Of a stretch of DNA of 64,000 bases, positions 16,130-25,043 are shown piece by piece (the first letter of the stretch is position 1; every line of letters begins with the position of its first letter). Under the pieces are notes generated by a model. That model did not search any database. It was not told the origin of the DNA and saw nothing but the letters and a program-made list of their open reading frames with translations. The translations under genes were made by a program, and so were the position numbers. This stretch comes from Methanosarcina sp. MSH10X1. Its GTDB lineage: Archaea > Halobacteriota > Methanosarcinia > Methanosarcinales > Methanosarcinaceae. The stretch lies in NCBI RefSeq assembly GCF_004099695.1, contig NZ_SCHL01000003.1, positions 186,001 through 250,000 on the forward strand. Reading direction: 5' to 3'.

Positions 16130-17356
16130 ATGGGTACGTTTGGAGCATCCGGGTCTACTGAATTTCCTTCAGTCCTTGCCTTTATTTTAGAGGCGTTAAC
16201 TAAAAACGTCCTGGTCATACTGGGTTTATCTTTCCTGATAACTCTACTGTTCAGTTACATATATTTCAGGGGCAGCAGGTGGATTCTCAAATGGTACGGT
16301 GCACAGAAGATTCAACGAAATGAGAGAACTCTATTATATTCGACACTTGAAGAGCTTTCGGCGAAGGCAGGAATTAAGACGCCTGAGATGCTGAGTTTTG
16401 AGTCGGAGGTCCCTGCAATTTTTACCGTGGTAAGCGGAAGCAAATCCTTTATTACGGTTTCAACGGCGATGCTTGAGATGTTCGACGGCGTGGAAATGGA
16501 AGCCCTGCTTGCGCACGAAATAGGCCATATAAAAAACGGGGACGTGTACCTGAACACCATTACAGCGTTTCTGGCAGGGCTGGTAATGTCCTTCCCGGAC
16601 CTTGCAATGTGGGGCTCCATGCTTTCGGGTTTCGGGCAGCCTGAAGACCCGGCTCCGAGGTTTTTCAAATTTATGGCAACAGCCCTTGCAGCTCCTCCTG
16701 CAGCAGTTATAATACACCTGACAGACCCTGAAAAACGGGAGTTTGAAGCCGACAGAACAGCCGTGAAACTTACCGGAAACCCGCAAGCCCTGATAAAAAC
16801 GCTTGAGTTCCTTGAAAATTATATTCCTCTCCAGCCGGTTACAGGCAAGTTCAATCCGGGGCATTTTCACCTGTTCAGTACCCATACCCAGCAGATAAGA
16901 GGATACCTGTCCGTTTTTATATCACTGTTTGATACACACCCGGACATTAAAGACCGGATCATGCAGATCCTGAAGAATTCAAACCAGCCTGAAAAAGAAA
17001 TTCCAGGCAGCAAATATTCCAGAGTTCCGAGCTTCTTCGATTTAAGGAGCTGGAAACTTGCCATGGCAACGAGCTTTATCTCTTACATATCACTCCTCTT
17101 CGGGATTATAGTCCTGATAACCTTTGCCATAAAAGACTTCAATTTCCTGCTTAATGGAATAATTGCAGGTCTGTATATCGGAGCCGTGCTTCTTCTCATG
17201 TGCTCCACCGCCGCCCTCTCAAGAAAAGGATATTATCTGGACTCCACCCGGCAAAACCGCAGGAAAGGCCACTATCTCAATGCTATGAGACCAGCCCGCA
17301 AAAAAATCTCTTTGAACCCAAAGCAGCTTTTTAAACACTTCATGAAGAAAAGCTGA
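16130..17356 (+). CDS. M48-family (HtpX-like) membrane metalloprotease
   Basis: The 408-residue protein has a zinc-protease site HEIGH at residues 129-133 and the third-ligand motif EFEAD at about 204-208, the pattern of family M48. Membrane helices lie near residues 15-45, around 146-170, and in the C-terminal third (about 315-375); a basic tail follows. Such proteases remove misfolded or tagged membrane proteins. I choose ATG 16130 because GGGGA at 16118-16122 is a well-spaced ribosome binding site; upstream in-frame starts (TTG 16097, ATG 16109) lack one. It lies between the DUF1616 gene and archaeosortase C and could serve quality control of sorted surface proteins, an inference from context. 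Classical HtpX is shorter and lacks the long C-terminal extension. Confidence 0.85.
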   Translation: MGTFGASGSTEFPSVLAFILEALTKNVLVILGLSFLITLLFSYIYFRGSRWILKWYGAQKIQRNERTLLYSTLEELSAKAGIKTPEMLSFESEVPAIFTVVSGSKSFITVSTAMLEMFDGVEMEALLAHEIGHIKNGDVYLNTITAFLAGLVMSFPDLAMWGSMLSGFGQPEDPAPRFFKFMATALAAPPAAVIIHLTDPEKREFEADRTAVKLTGNPQALIKTLEFLENYIPLQPVTGKFNPGHFHLFSTHTQQIRGYLSVFISLFDTHPDIKDRIMQILKNSNQPEKEIPGSKYSRVPSFFDLRSWKLAMATSFISYISLLFGIIVLITFAIKDFNFLLNGIIAGLYIGAVLLLMCSTAALSRKGYYLDSTRQNRRKGHYLNAMRPARKKISLNPKQLFKHFMKKS

Positions 17357-17578
17357 CGCCCGGTTTTTTCGTCTTCCTCATTACATCCTCCTGGGCAAAA
17401 CTCGGTTTCTTTATGTATGGATTAGTGTTTGAGCAGGGAAGCGGGTAAAACGGACCCGTGCTGTTACAGTTACACACTAAAAGAAAAAATCAGAGATTTT
17501 TCTGTCTCAGAGCGGAATTCGGGCTGTTTCCCCGAGGCAGGACTCGGGCAGCGAAATCCGGAAGGAAATCCGGGCGGC

Positions 17579-18415
17579 TCACTTCTTGCGGTCTATAAAA
17601 TACATTATAAGGGCTGCAACACCTGCAAATATGATCCAGCCTATGTGGGTGTGCACGGTCATCATTGCTTCCTGACCGTACAGGTAGGCTGTCAGATAAA
17701 GGACAATTACCCGAAACAGGTTTGAGATGTAGGCAATGGCTATGCAGAACCCGAGCATTTTCAGGGTCCTGTTGAATTCCATTTTTTCGATCCGGCTGTA
17801 TCCGGAGACGATTCCGATCAAAAGGAACATGGAATAGAGTCCTGAGCAGGGTCCTCCGATAACTACAAGCATTTCCTCGACCCCGCTTACCCGGACGGTT
17901 TCGGTGGCGACCACCTCAAGAGGGATTCCTGCCAGGCCAAGCAGACGCACGGTTGGGAGAAGGATAAGGTAATGGTCGAACTTATGCAGGAAATCAATGT
18001 CCAGGTATGCGAACAGGGAATAGAAGATAAGGTACAGCACTATGAAAACGGATGAAATGTACATTCCAAACCCGGACACCCGGGTGATGTCGGAGCTGCG
18101 GAGCTGAGTGCCTATGAGCGAAAGCCCGAAGAAAACGGTCATTATGTCAAGAGTCCCGAGTTCTCCGCCTCTCCTGAAATTATAGTAGAGGTCAGCGAAA
18201 ACTATGAAAATTCCCGCAAGAAGGCGTACCTTTGATTTCTCCAGCGAGTCCAGGTCGCCAAGGCTTTTGAAGTTGATTCTTGTCAGGAGGAAAACCGAAC
18301 CCAGGAATAGCAAAACTCCTACAGTCGTTGAGCCCTCGCTGATTTCAACTGCCATGCCCGTGAACATTGCGAGCACAAGCAAAATAAGCACAAGATTTTT
18401 GTTTTCTTTCGCCAT
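17579..18415 (-). CDS. artC: Archaeosortase C (PEF-CTERM sorting transpeptidase)
   Basis: The 278-residue polytopic membrane protein shows the exosortase/archaeosortase active-site residues: Cys190 in GGPCSGLYSM, Arg235 in ISNLFRVIVLY and His255/His257 in VHTHIGW. About eight hydrophobic helices surround them. Family members cut C-terminal sorting signals at the outer membrane face and are thought to join the protein to a lipid or glycan; the ArtC branch pairs with PEF-CTERM tails. Two such substrates are encoded nearby (11582-12160 and 38905-40536). The gene is oriented away from the glycan genes that begin at 18890. The assignment to ArtC rather than ArtA rests on the PEF-CTERM partners, because the substrates lack PGF motifs. 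Confidence 0.88.
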   Translation of the reverse strand: MAKENKNLVLILLVLAMFTGMAVEISEGSTTVGVLLFLGSVFLLTRINFKSLGDLDSLEKSKVRLLAGIFIVFADLYYNFRRGGELGTLDIMTVFFGLSLIGTQLRSSDITRVSGFGMYISSVFIVLYLIFYSLFAYLDIDFLHKFDHYLILLPTVRLLGLAGIPLEVVATETVRVSGVEEMLVVIGGPCSGLYSMFLLIGIVSGYSRIEKMEFNRTLKMLGFCIAIAYISNLFRVIVLYLTAYLYGQEAMMTVHTHIGWIIFAGVAALIMYFIDRKK

Positions 18416-18889
18416 TAATAACTCTCTTTTTATACTTATGTATCTTTTTTTGGTAAATCCTTTTAAATTTTATCCTCATAGAGCGCAAAAAACAAGCCCG
18501 GAATCCCAGGAAAAATTTTGTATAAAAAGGTTCAGGCATGTGTTTCTCTGAAAAGGGAACTTTTATAATATTTATCAGTTCAAAAACACAAACTAAATAT
18601 ACTAATTTTAACTATTGGCTATTTATAAAATTCAAAAAGAAGAGTATTTACGGCACCTGAGCCTGTTTTAAACTTTTCTGGCGGGCGGCAGGACTGAACG
18701 GAACCTGGAAAATAGCAGCTTACGGCATGCAGTAAGAACAGCAGCATAACGATTGTTCGGAACGCGGCAGAAAGAGGCAGATGCAGCCGTAAAAACCGAT
18801 CCGGTGTATGGGTTTAAAAAGGGCTTAAAAAAAGCGGATTTCCTGCAAAAACAGGTGTAAAGTAAAAAATAATACAACGGGGGCAGAGT
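18416..18889. other. Divergent promoter region between artC and the glycan locus
   Basis: This 470-base gap holds no supported gene. It is AT-rich near artC, with TATA-like TTTATAATATTTATC at about 18560-18576, and GC-richer at 18661-18830, where short frames look accidental. Promoters for artC (leftward) and for the glycan run (rightward) are expected here. Confidence 0.4.
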
Positions 18890-19819
18890 GTGAGAGATTT
18901 TACCTTACAAAAATACGAGTCTCTTTTACAGGCGATCAAAAGCACGGACTATGCGGTAAGTACAGTGCACGGTTTCCTGGAAACTGCCCCGAAAAAATGC
19001 ATTATCCTGAGGCATGACGTGGACCGGGCGGTCAACCGGAACCTCGAAATGGCAAAACTCGAATACAGGTACGGCATCAGGTCGACCTACTACTTCAGGC
19101 ATGTGGAAGAGACCTTCAAGCCCGAAGCCATTCTCCAGATCGCAAACATGGGGCACGAAATAGGCTTCCACTACGAAGTGATGGACAAAGCGAACGGGAA
19201 CCCGGAAAAAGCAATCGAGATCTTCAAACGGGAACTCGAAGACCTCAGGCTAATTACCAGAGGCGTTACCGAGATCCGCACAGCCTGCATGCACGGAAAC
19301 CCTCTCAAGCCCTGGTCGAACCGTGACCTCTGGAAAAAGTACGATTTCAGGGATTTCGGGATAGAAGGAGAGCCCTATTTTTCAATCGATTACAGCAAAG
19401 TCTTTTACCTGACCGACACGGGCAGAACCTGGGCAGACCTGAAAATCCGGGTCAAGGATACGATTGACAGACCTGAAGCAAACAGCAGGTCAAAAGCAAA
19501 TGCCAGGCAAGGCGTAAATGCAGGTATTGAGCGTACAGGTTCAGGTTCAGATTCATGCTCAGGGTCGGATCTCAGAGATACAGCCCTTGCGGCTGCCGGC
19601 GTTAAAGACATTGCTTCTACGGATGATGTAATCCGCCTGGTAGAGAGCCAGAAACTTCCCCGGATCTGCCTGCTCGTGCACCCGAACCGGTGGTGCGAGG
19701 ATCCTGGAGGCTGGGCAAAGGAACTTGTTTTCCAGAACATAAAGAATGTCGGGAAGGCAGGGATCGTGTGGTACAGGAGCAGGACCCGGAAAAAAGATGC
19801 TATGACTGCGGGGCTTTAA
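18890..19819 (+). CDS. Polysaccharide deacetylase-like protein (NodB-fold)
   Basis: The 309-residue protein starts at GTG 18890 behind a GGGGGCA ribosome binding site. RHDVD at residues 41-45 supplies the metal-binding and catalytic aspartates of the carbohydrate esterase 4 fold; HEIGFHYE at 89-96 supplies the histidines; MHGNP follows near 135. The family removes acetyl groups from amino sugars of surface polysaccharides. Residues about 200-240 form a low-complexity Ser/Ala/Gly/Arg insert that is not part of the fold. No signal peptide is visible, so it may act on a cytoplasmic or lipid-linked glycan. It is the first gene of the glycan run, one base before the FemAB-like gene. Deacetylase plus FemAB-like is the pairing known from bacterial XrtA exopolysaccharide loci. 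Confidence 0.82.
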   Translation: MRDFTLQKYESLLQAIKSTDYAVSTVHGFLETAPKKCIILRHDVDRAVNRNLEMAKLEYRYGIRSTYYFRHVEETFKPEAILQIANMGHEIGFHYEVMDKANGNPEKAIEIFKRELEDLRLITRGVTEIRTACMHGNPLKPWSNRDLWKKYDFRDFGIEGEPYFSIDYSKVFYLTDTGRTWADLKIRVKDTIDRPEANSRSKANARQGVNAGIERTGSGSDSCSGSDLRDTALAAAGVKDIASTDDVIRLVESQKLPRICLLVHPNRWCEDPGGWAKELVFQNIKNVGKAGIVWYRSRTRKKDAMTAGL

Positions 19820-19820
19820 A

Positions 19821-20843
19821 ATGATTGAAATTACGGATTCGGTTGACCGGGAAAAGTGGGATGAGTTTGTATATAACCATCCATATGGAAACATTTTCCA
19901 GAGCAGCTATCTTGCTGACGTGTACAGGGCAACGAAGAATTACGAGCCCATTTCCCTCGCAGCTACGGATTCCGAAAACGGAGATATACTTGCAGTCCTC
20001 CAGGCTGTTATAATCAGGGATGCCCCTGGCCTGGTGGGATCGATTTCCTCAAGATCAATAATCAACGGCGGCCCTCTTTTTGCGGAAGGCAGAAAAGGGC
20101 TTGAAGCCCTTGAAAAGCTGTTAAATTACTACGAGAAGTTCCTGCACAGCCGGGCAATCTACACCCAGATCCGCAACATGTGGGACACCGAAAACTCGAA
20201 AACCGAACTGGAATCCCTGGGATACCAGTACGAGCCCCACCTGAATTACCTGATAAATCTCAACCGCCCCGCAAAAGCGATCTGGGCCGACATCCACAAG
20301 CCCCGCAAAAAAGGGATTAACCGAGCGGAAAAAGCCGGGATCACGATAAGAAAAATCGAAACGAAAGCCGAAGTCGCGGATTGCTATAAAGTGGTCGAGG
20401 AGACCTATAAAAACGTAAGGCTCCCGCTGGCGGACATCTCCCTGCTTGAGAACGCCTATGAAAAACTCGCACCGGCTGGCCTGGCGGACTTCTACCTTGC
20501 GGCCCTGGACGGCGAGGCTGTCGGCTCAAGGGTGGTTTTAAAGTACAGGGGCCTGGTGCACGACTGGTACGCAGGCTCAAAGCCGGAAATAAACTACGTA
20601 AACGAAGCCGTTGTCTGGCACATGCTCTCGGAATACGCCGAAAAGGAAAAGGTTTTCGACTTCGGAGGAGCAGGCCACCCTGACAAGCCCTACGGAGTAA
20701 GGGAATTCAAAAAACGCTTTGGCGGCGAGGAAGTCAATTTCGGGAGATACAAAAAGATCCACAGCAAAGCCAGAGACGAAGTTATGAAGTCAGGATTAAA
20801 AGTTTACAAAACGGTTGGGAAATACATTAACATAGGGATCTGA
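19821..20843 (+). CDS. FemAB-like GNAT-fold protein
   Basis: The 340-residue protein resembles the FemAB/BioF2-like family of double-GNAT acyltransferases. The first half begins with WDEFVYNHPYGNIFQSSYLA, and the second GNAT domain holds the DFYLAALDGEAVGSRVVLKY strand pair (about residues 225-245), followed by HDWYAGSKPEIN and a C-terminal FDFGGAGHPDKPYGVREFKK-type loop. Bacterial Fem proteins add amino acids to peptidoglycan; relatives in exopolysaccharide clusters probably acylate sugars. The acceptor here is unknown; a surface glycan sugar is likely given the neighbours. It follows the deacetylase by one base, so both are co-transcribed. No signal peptide or membrane helix is seen. Confidence 0.8.
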   Translation: MIEITDSVDREKWDEFVYNHPYGNIFQSSYLADVYRATKNYEPISLAATDSENGDILAVLQAVIIRDAPGLVGSISSRSIINGGPLFAEGRKGLEALEKLLNYYEKFLHSRAIYTQIRNMWDTENSKTELESLGYQYEPHLNYLINLNRPAKAIWADIHKPRKKGINRAEKAGITIRKIETKAEVADCYKVVEETYKNVRLPLADISLLENAYEKLAPAGLADFYLAALDGEAVGSRVVLKYRGLVHDWYAGSKPEINYVNEAVVWHMLSEYAEKEKVFDFGGAGHPDKPYGVREFKKRFGGEEVNFGRYKKIHSKARDEVMKSGLKVYKTVGKYINIGI

Positions 20844-20911
20844 TTCTGAAAAACAATCATCCCGTTAAGAGAGCAAGAGAGAGCATTAAAGAATCTTAGG
20901 GAGTAACAAGC

Positions 20912-22108
20912 ATGAGTTCCATTAAACCAGATCCAATGCTGATTCCGCGATTCAACATAGATTATAATATGAAAGATTTCGTGCACTCTCTGACAAATCT
21001 TAAATCTGAAGCCGATATCACACCTTTAACAGAACTTTTTTGTAGCTCATCAATAGCATTTACTAACAGCGGAAGAACTTCTCTTTATGTAATACTGAAA
21101 GCGTTGAACCTGCCAGAGAACTCAAACGTTGGAGTGCCGCTCTATTGCTGTCCCAGCGTATTTGATGCTATAATCCACGCTGGCCACAGACCGCTCTTTC
21201 TTGATACAGATCCTGAGAACTATACAATAAGTCCTGAGCATCTGGAAAAGAAGATTGATGAAATTGAAGCCGTGATTGTAATACATACTTTCGGAAGGCC
21301 TGCGGATCTGGACAGGATAAAGAAGATCGCAGGCAAAAAACCGATTATTGAAGACTGCGCTCACGGGCTTTTAAGCCGATATAAAGGAAAGCTGGCAGGA
21401 ACGATTGGAACTGCAGGCTTCTTCAGCTTCCGCACCGGAAAGTATATTTCAGCCGGAGAAGGCGGGATGGTAATCACCAGAGATTCGAAGCTTGCAGCAA
21501 ACATTAGAGAAGAAATACAGAAACTTCCGGACCCTTCCGACAGCGATGAAATCAAACATACAGTAAAAACCTGTGCACGCTCCACATTATACCACAGACC
21601 CTGGTTCGGAATGGTATCTCTGCCACTCGGGAGCAGGGTTGAAGACAAAGTTGACCTGATGAACAAATACTCATTTAAGACTACAAAAATTCGAAATACG
21701 GATCTTCAGGTTGTCACTAAAAAGCTGCTTGACTTTCAGGAGAAGGTAGAACAGCAGAGAAAAAATTCTCAATATTTGCTTGAAAACCTGAAAGATAGTG
21801 GTCTAAAATTACCCTTTGAAACTAAAAATACCTACTGTAACTATTACCTTTTTCCAGTACAAGCCAAAAACGAGCCCGAAAGGGATAGAATCTGCGAGCT
21901 TTTGAGAACAAAAGGAATAGATACAACCAAATTATTCAGCAAAACACCAGCTATAGCGAGAGCAAATTACGGATATAAAGGAGACTGTCCAAATACCGAA
22001 AGTGTTGCAGACAGGATATTCACGATTCCTAATTATTATACGCTCAATAAAAAAGAGCTTGACCAGATAGTAGACGCAATAAAAAATGGCAGGGTGAATC
22101 AGGTTTGA
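20912..22108 (+). CDS. DegT/DnrJ/EryC1 family PLP-dependent sugar aminotransferase
   Basis: The 398-residue protein is a sugar aminotransferase-like protein. The PLP lysine is probably Lys177 in SFRTGKYISAGEGG, preceded by the pyridine-contacting Asp148 in IIEDCAHGL and by the substrate-site residues in TNSGRTSLYV (about 51-60). The family transfers amino groups to keto-sugars when aminosugars for surface glycans are made. AGGGAG upstream of ATG 20912 is a good ribosome binding site. Its stop overlaps the TTG start of the DUF354 gene, so the two are coupled. From here on the sequence turns clearly more AT-rich than the genes to its left. Confidence 0.85.
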   Translation: MSSIKPDPMLIPRFNIDYNMKDFVHSLTNLKSEADITPLTELFCSSSIAFTNSGRTSLYVILKALNLPENSNVGVPLYCCPSVFDAIIHAGHRPLFLDTDPENYTISPEHLEKKIDEIEAVIVIHTFGRPADLDRIKKIAGKKPIIEDCAHGLLSRYKGKLAGTIGTAGFFSFRTGKYISAGEGGMVITRDSKLAANIREEIQKLPDPSDSDEIKHTVKTCARSTLYHRPWFGMVSLPLGSRVEDKVDLMNKYSFKTTKIRNTDLQVVTKKLLDFQEKVEQQRKNSQYLLENLKDSGLKLPFETKNTYCNYYLFPVQAKNEPERDRICELLRTKGIDTTKLFSKTPAIARANYGYKGDCPNTESVADRIFTIPNYYTLNKKELDQIVDAIKNGRVNQV

Positions 22109-23136
22109 GGGTTTTATTTGATGTCGGACATCCAACAGATGTTAATGTATTCAGGAATGTCATAAAAAAATTAGAGGAAGAAGGACACTCAACAAAAGTA
22201 ACCGCAAGAGATAAGGAAAATACTGTTGAGTTGCTCAAAACCTATGGTTTAGATTATGAAGTTAGCCCACACTATAAAGGAATGCTGAACAAAGCTCTAG
22301 GGCTTCCAAGAGCTGACTATTTTGTATATAAAGTAGCAAAAAAATTCTCCCCTGATGTATTTGTCAGTGCTGGAACTCCTTATGCTGCACAGGTCAGCAA
22401 AATGTTAGGAAAACCTCATATTGCGTTTCCCAATACTGAGCACGCTAAACTTGCGATATACTTAAGTAAACCCTTTACCGACCTGATATGCACCCCTACT
22501 TTTTTTAAAAGAGACCTTGGCAAAAAGCAGACACGCTTCAATAGCTTCAATGAATTAACCTATTTACACCCCAACTATTTCACTCCCGATGAGAGTATTA
22601 TAAAAAAGCTAGGGCTTGAAAAAGATCGCTACGTTCTCATCAGATTTTCAGCTCTGAACTCGCACCATGACCTATCAGCAAAGGGATTTGAGTTCAAGAA
22701 TGAGAGCGAAGTACTCGAATTTATAGAAAAGATCGAAGAGTTTCAGAGAGTAGTTATTACCTCAGAAGTTAAAATTGGAAGTAAATTCGAAAAATATAAA
22801 CTGAATGTACCTTCTGACAAATGGCATGATTTTCTCTACTATGCGACAATGTATATCGGAGAGGGAGCAAAAACTGCCTCTGAAGGTGCTATACTGGGAG
22901 TGCCTGCCATATATGTTTCTAACACCAGAAGAGGATATCTCGATGAACTTGAAGAAAAATACGATATGGCATATACAATTCCTGATAAAAATGATGCACT
23001 AAATAAAGCGGTATCTCTACTAAATCAGGACAACTTAAAAGGAATATGGCGGTCTAAGCGAGAAAAGATGTTAAAAGATAAAGCAGATACGGTTGAGTTT
23101 ATTGTAGATATTGCCAAAAAGTACGGGGAAAAGTAA
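22105..23136 (+). CDS. DUF354 family glycosyltransferase-like protein
   Basis: The 343-residue protein begins at a TTG overlapping the preceding stop. MRVLFDVGHPTDVNVFRNVI, followed by a GT-B-like alternation of strands and helices and GEGAKTASEGAILGVPAIYV at about residues 252-271, is the DUF354 pattern, related to UDP-GlcNAc 2-epimerase and MurG-type folds. The family is common in archaeal surface-glycan loci and is presumed to transfer or modify a nucleotide sugar; no reaction is proven. No membrane helix is visible. Ribosome binding relies on AGGG-like bases inside the upstream gene or on coupling. Confidence 0.8.
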   Translation: MRVLFDVGHPTDVNVFRNVIKKLEEEGHSTKVTARDKENTVELLKTYGLDYEVSPHYKGMLNKALGLPRADYFVYKVAKKFSPDVFVSAGTPYAAQVSKMLGKPHIAFPNTEHAKLAIYLSKPFTDLICTPTFFKRDLGKKQTRFNSFNELTYLHPNYFTPDESIIKKLGLEKDRYVLIRFSALNSHHDLSAKGFEFKNESEVLEFIEKIEEFQRVVITSEVKIGSKFEKYKLNVPSDKWHDFLYYATMYIGEGAKTASEGAILGVPAIYVSNTRRGYLDELEEKYDMAYTIPDKNDALNKAVSLLNQDNLKGIWRSKREKMLKDKADTVEFIVDIAKKYGEK

Positions 23137-23153
23137 ACTGCTAATTTAATGGT

Positions 23154-23855
23154 GTGAAAAAGAAAATGAAGTGGATGCAATCTGAAAATGAAGTGTATTA
23201 TCCGGATTTCGCTAACTCAACACTTATGGGTACATATCTAACTAAAAAAGAGGAAGAATTTATTAATTTCATTTTAGAAAAAGAGCACCTAAATAATTCA
23301 TTATTATTAGATATAGGAGGAGGAAGTGGAAGATTTGCTATACCCCTTCATTTAAAAGGAAGAAAAGTGGTTGTATTAGACTCCAGCGCTAATGCTCTAT
23401 CATCATTAAAAAATAAACAAAGTGATCTTCCGACCATTAGAGGAAATGGGGAAAAACTTCCGTTCAAATCAGGCACTTTTGATATTATCTTTGTCATTGA
23501 AACAATAGAGTATATTGCAGACAAAGAGGATTTTCTAAGAGATTGCCATAAAATGCTTAAAGAAGAGGGTATTCTGATTGTGACTATACTAAACAGGTTA
23601 AGTTACAAAATGCTTCATCCAAATCGTAGAAAAAGACCGGAATTTTATTGGACGACATATAATAAATTTAAAGGATTGCTGGCACTAGCAGGATTTGATA
23701 CTAAGAAAGCTTTTGGTTTTAACTGGATTCCAGCTAATCGTAGTTCTAACAACTCTTTGATACCATATTTTGCTATGATAGAAGATTTGTTGAGATTAAA
23801 ATATCTCCCTTTTATAAGCCCTTGGGTTATAATTTCAGCAAGAAAAAGTAGTTGA
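23154..23855 (+). CDS. Class I SAM-dependent methyltransferase
   Basis: The 233-residue protein carries the SAM-binding motif LLLDIGGGSGRFAIP at about residues 50-64, an acidic residue after the second strand (VVVLDSS), and the post-motif region FKSGTFDIIFVIETIEYI, as in the Methyltransf_11 group. It probably methylates a sugar or lipid-linked glycan intermediate, judged only from its neighbours. I start at GTG 23154; ATG 23166 (fifth codon) is an alternative, since neither has a convincing ribosome binding site. It lies 17 bases after DUF354 in the same direction. Confidence 0.8.
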   Translation: MKKKMKWMQSENEVYYPDFANSTLMGTYLTKKEEEFINFILEKEHLNNSLLLDIGGGSGRFAIPLHLKGRKVVVLDSSANALSSLKNKQSDLPTIRGNGEKLPFKSGTFDIIFVIETIEYIADKEDFLRDCHKMLKEEGILIVTILNRLSYKMLHPNRRKRPEFYWTTYNKFKGLLALAGFDTKKAFGFNWIPANRSSNNSLIPYFAMIEDLLRLKYLPFISPWVIISARKSS

Positions 23856-23916
23856 GATAAGCTCTTTAAAAAAAAATACATGAGTTATAGATATCATCTA
23901 GAAGGGAGGAGTAAAA

Positions 23917-24408
23917 ATAAGATCATTCGAAAAAAAACGCTCACATATTGAGAAATTAACTCGATTAAACGTAAATAGATCTTTTAACGAGTTTTTACTC
24001 ATAGATAATGATCTCGATGGTGTTCTTGAAAAATGGAGTTTAAACAACTTTTCCTTAGATCTTCCTGATAAATGGGAACTATCATTTACTGCATACGTAG
24101 AAGGAAAAGCTGTTGGGTATATGATATGCTCTAAAAAAGAGAATAATACCCATATACACAGGATAGCAATCTGCAAAGAATATCAGCGAATGAATATAGG
24201 AAATAACTTGATTAGGACCTTGGAAAACCGAATTGGTTCAGGGGAGAAAATTACATTAAAAGTTAAAAAATTCAATTTTGTTGCTATCAAGTTCTATAAG
24301 AAAAACGGGTTCATTATATACGGAGAAGAGGATTGTAACTACTTATACGAAAAAACTGTTGGTGATGAGATTGACAAAAAAGGTACTTGCAATGAGTGCG
24401 CATCCTGA
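23917..24408 (+). CDS. GNAT N-acetyltransferase with no canonical start codon (AUA?)
   Basis: The frame is open from 23902 and encodes about 163 residues with a GNAT core: ELSFTAYVEGKAVGYMICSK, then THIHRIAICKEYQRMNIGNN (the acetyl-CoA loop, here KEYQRMNIGN) and FYKKNGFIIYGE at the C-terminus. A strong Shine-Dalgarno GGGAGGAG at 23904-23911 is followed by ATA at 23917, and no ATG, GTG or TTG occurs in frame before 24121, which lies inside the fold. Either AUA is used, or the ATG has mutated and the gene is dying. It likely acetylates an amino sugar made by the neighbouring aminotransferase. The end overlaps the start of the PIG-L gene by 44 bases. Confidence 0.65.
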   Translation: MRSFEKKRSHIEKLTRLNVNRSFNEFLLIDNDLDGVLEKWSLNNFSLDLPDKWELSFTAYVEGKAVGYMICSKKENNTHIHRIAICKEYQRMNIGNNLIRTLENRIGSGEKITLKVKKFNFVAIKFYKKNGFIIYGEEDCNYLYEKTVGDEIDKKGTCNECAS

Positions 24409-25030
24409 TGACATGGAATTTGAAGCAGGAGGCACGATTGCGAAATTTACTAAAAGAGGATATAAGGTACACCTACTTGTATTAACTAACGGAAAATATA
24501 TGGATATGAGCGGTAAGGAACATTCGAGGGTAGATCTGCAAACCGAAGGAAGAAGGGCTGCTGAGATTCTTGGAACTGAAGAACCTATATTTTTTGATAA
24601 TCCTGTTACTAATCTTCGAGTTACCGGTGAGATCGTCACGCAGGTAGACAATATTGTAGATGAAATAAAGCCGGATATATTCATATCTCATCATCCATTC
24701 GATTCTCATCAGGACCATAAAGCTGCGGCTGAAATTATGTTTGCTGTCTGCAGGCAGGGACGGGTCAAAAATGTGCTAAGTGGTTCTACTTTGCCTTACC
24801 GTCCGAATATTTTTGCTTACAGACCTCAGTTTTTCGTAGATATCTCTGAAACAATTGACACGAAAATAGAGTCTATTCGTGCATATAAGAGTCAGTATGA
24901 GAAATTTGGAGGAGAAAAACTTATTGAGAGAATGATAGACATGGCTAAAACTCAGGGCTGGGCCATGGGATATGAATATGCAGAGTCTTTTGAAGTAATA
25001 AGAATGGATGAAAGCATATTAGGGGACTGA
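24365..25030 (+). CDS. PIG-L/LmbE family deacetylase
   Basis: The 221-residue protein is a zinc-dependent GlcNAc deacetylase of the PIG-L family. AHPDD at residues 12-16 supplies the zinc-binding His and Asp, and HHPFDSHQDH near residue 103 supplies the second histidine set. Substrates in the family are N-acetylglucosamine-type sugars on lipids or metabolites. I start at ATG 24365 because it retains the first beta strand (TKKVLAMSAHPDD); the frame is open farther upstream but overlaps the GNAT gene. A GNAT next to a deacetylase suggests exchange of N-acyl groups on an aminosugar. Confidence 0.85.
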   Translation: MRLTKKVLAMSAHPDDMEFEAGGTIAKFTKRGYKVHLLVLTNGKYMDMSGKEHSRVDLQTEGRRAAEILGTEEPIFFDNPVTNLRVTGEIVTQVDNIVDEIKPDIFISHHPFDSHQDHKAAAEIMFAVCRQGRVKNVLSGSTLPYRPNIFAYRPQFFVDISETIDTKIESIRAYKSQYEKFGGEKLIERMIDMAKTQGWAMGYEYAESFEVIRMDESILGD

Positions 25031-25043
25031 TTAAGGGGATTAC

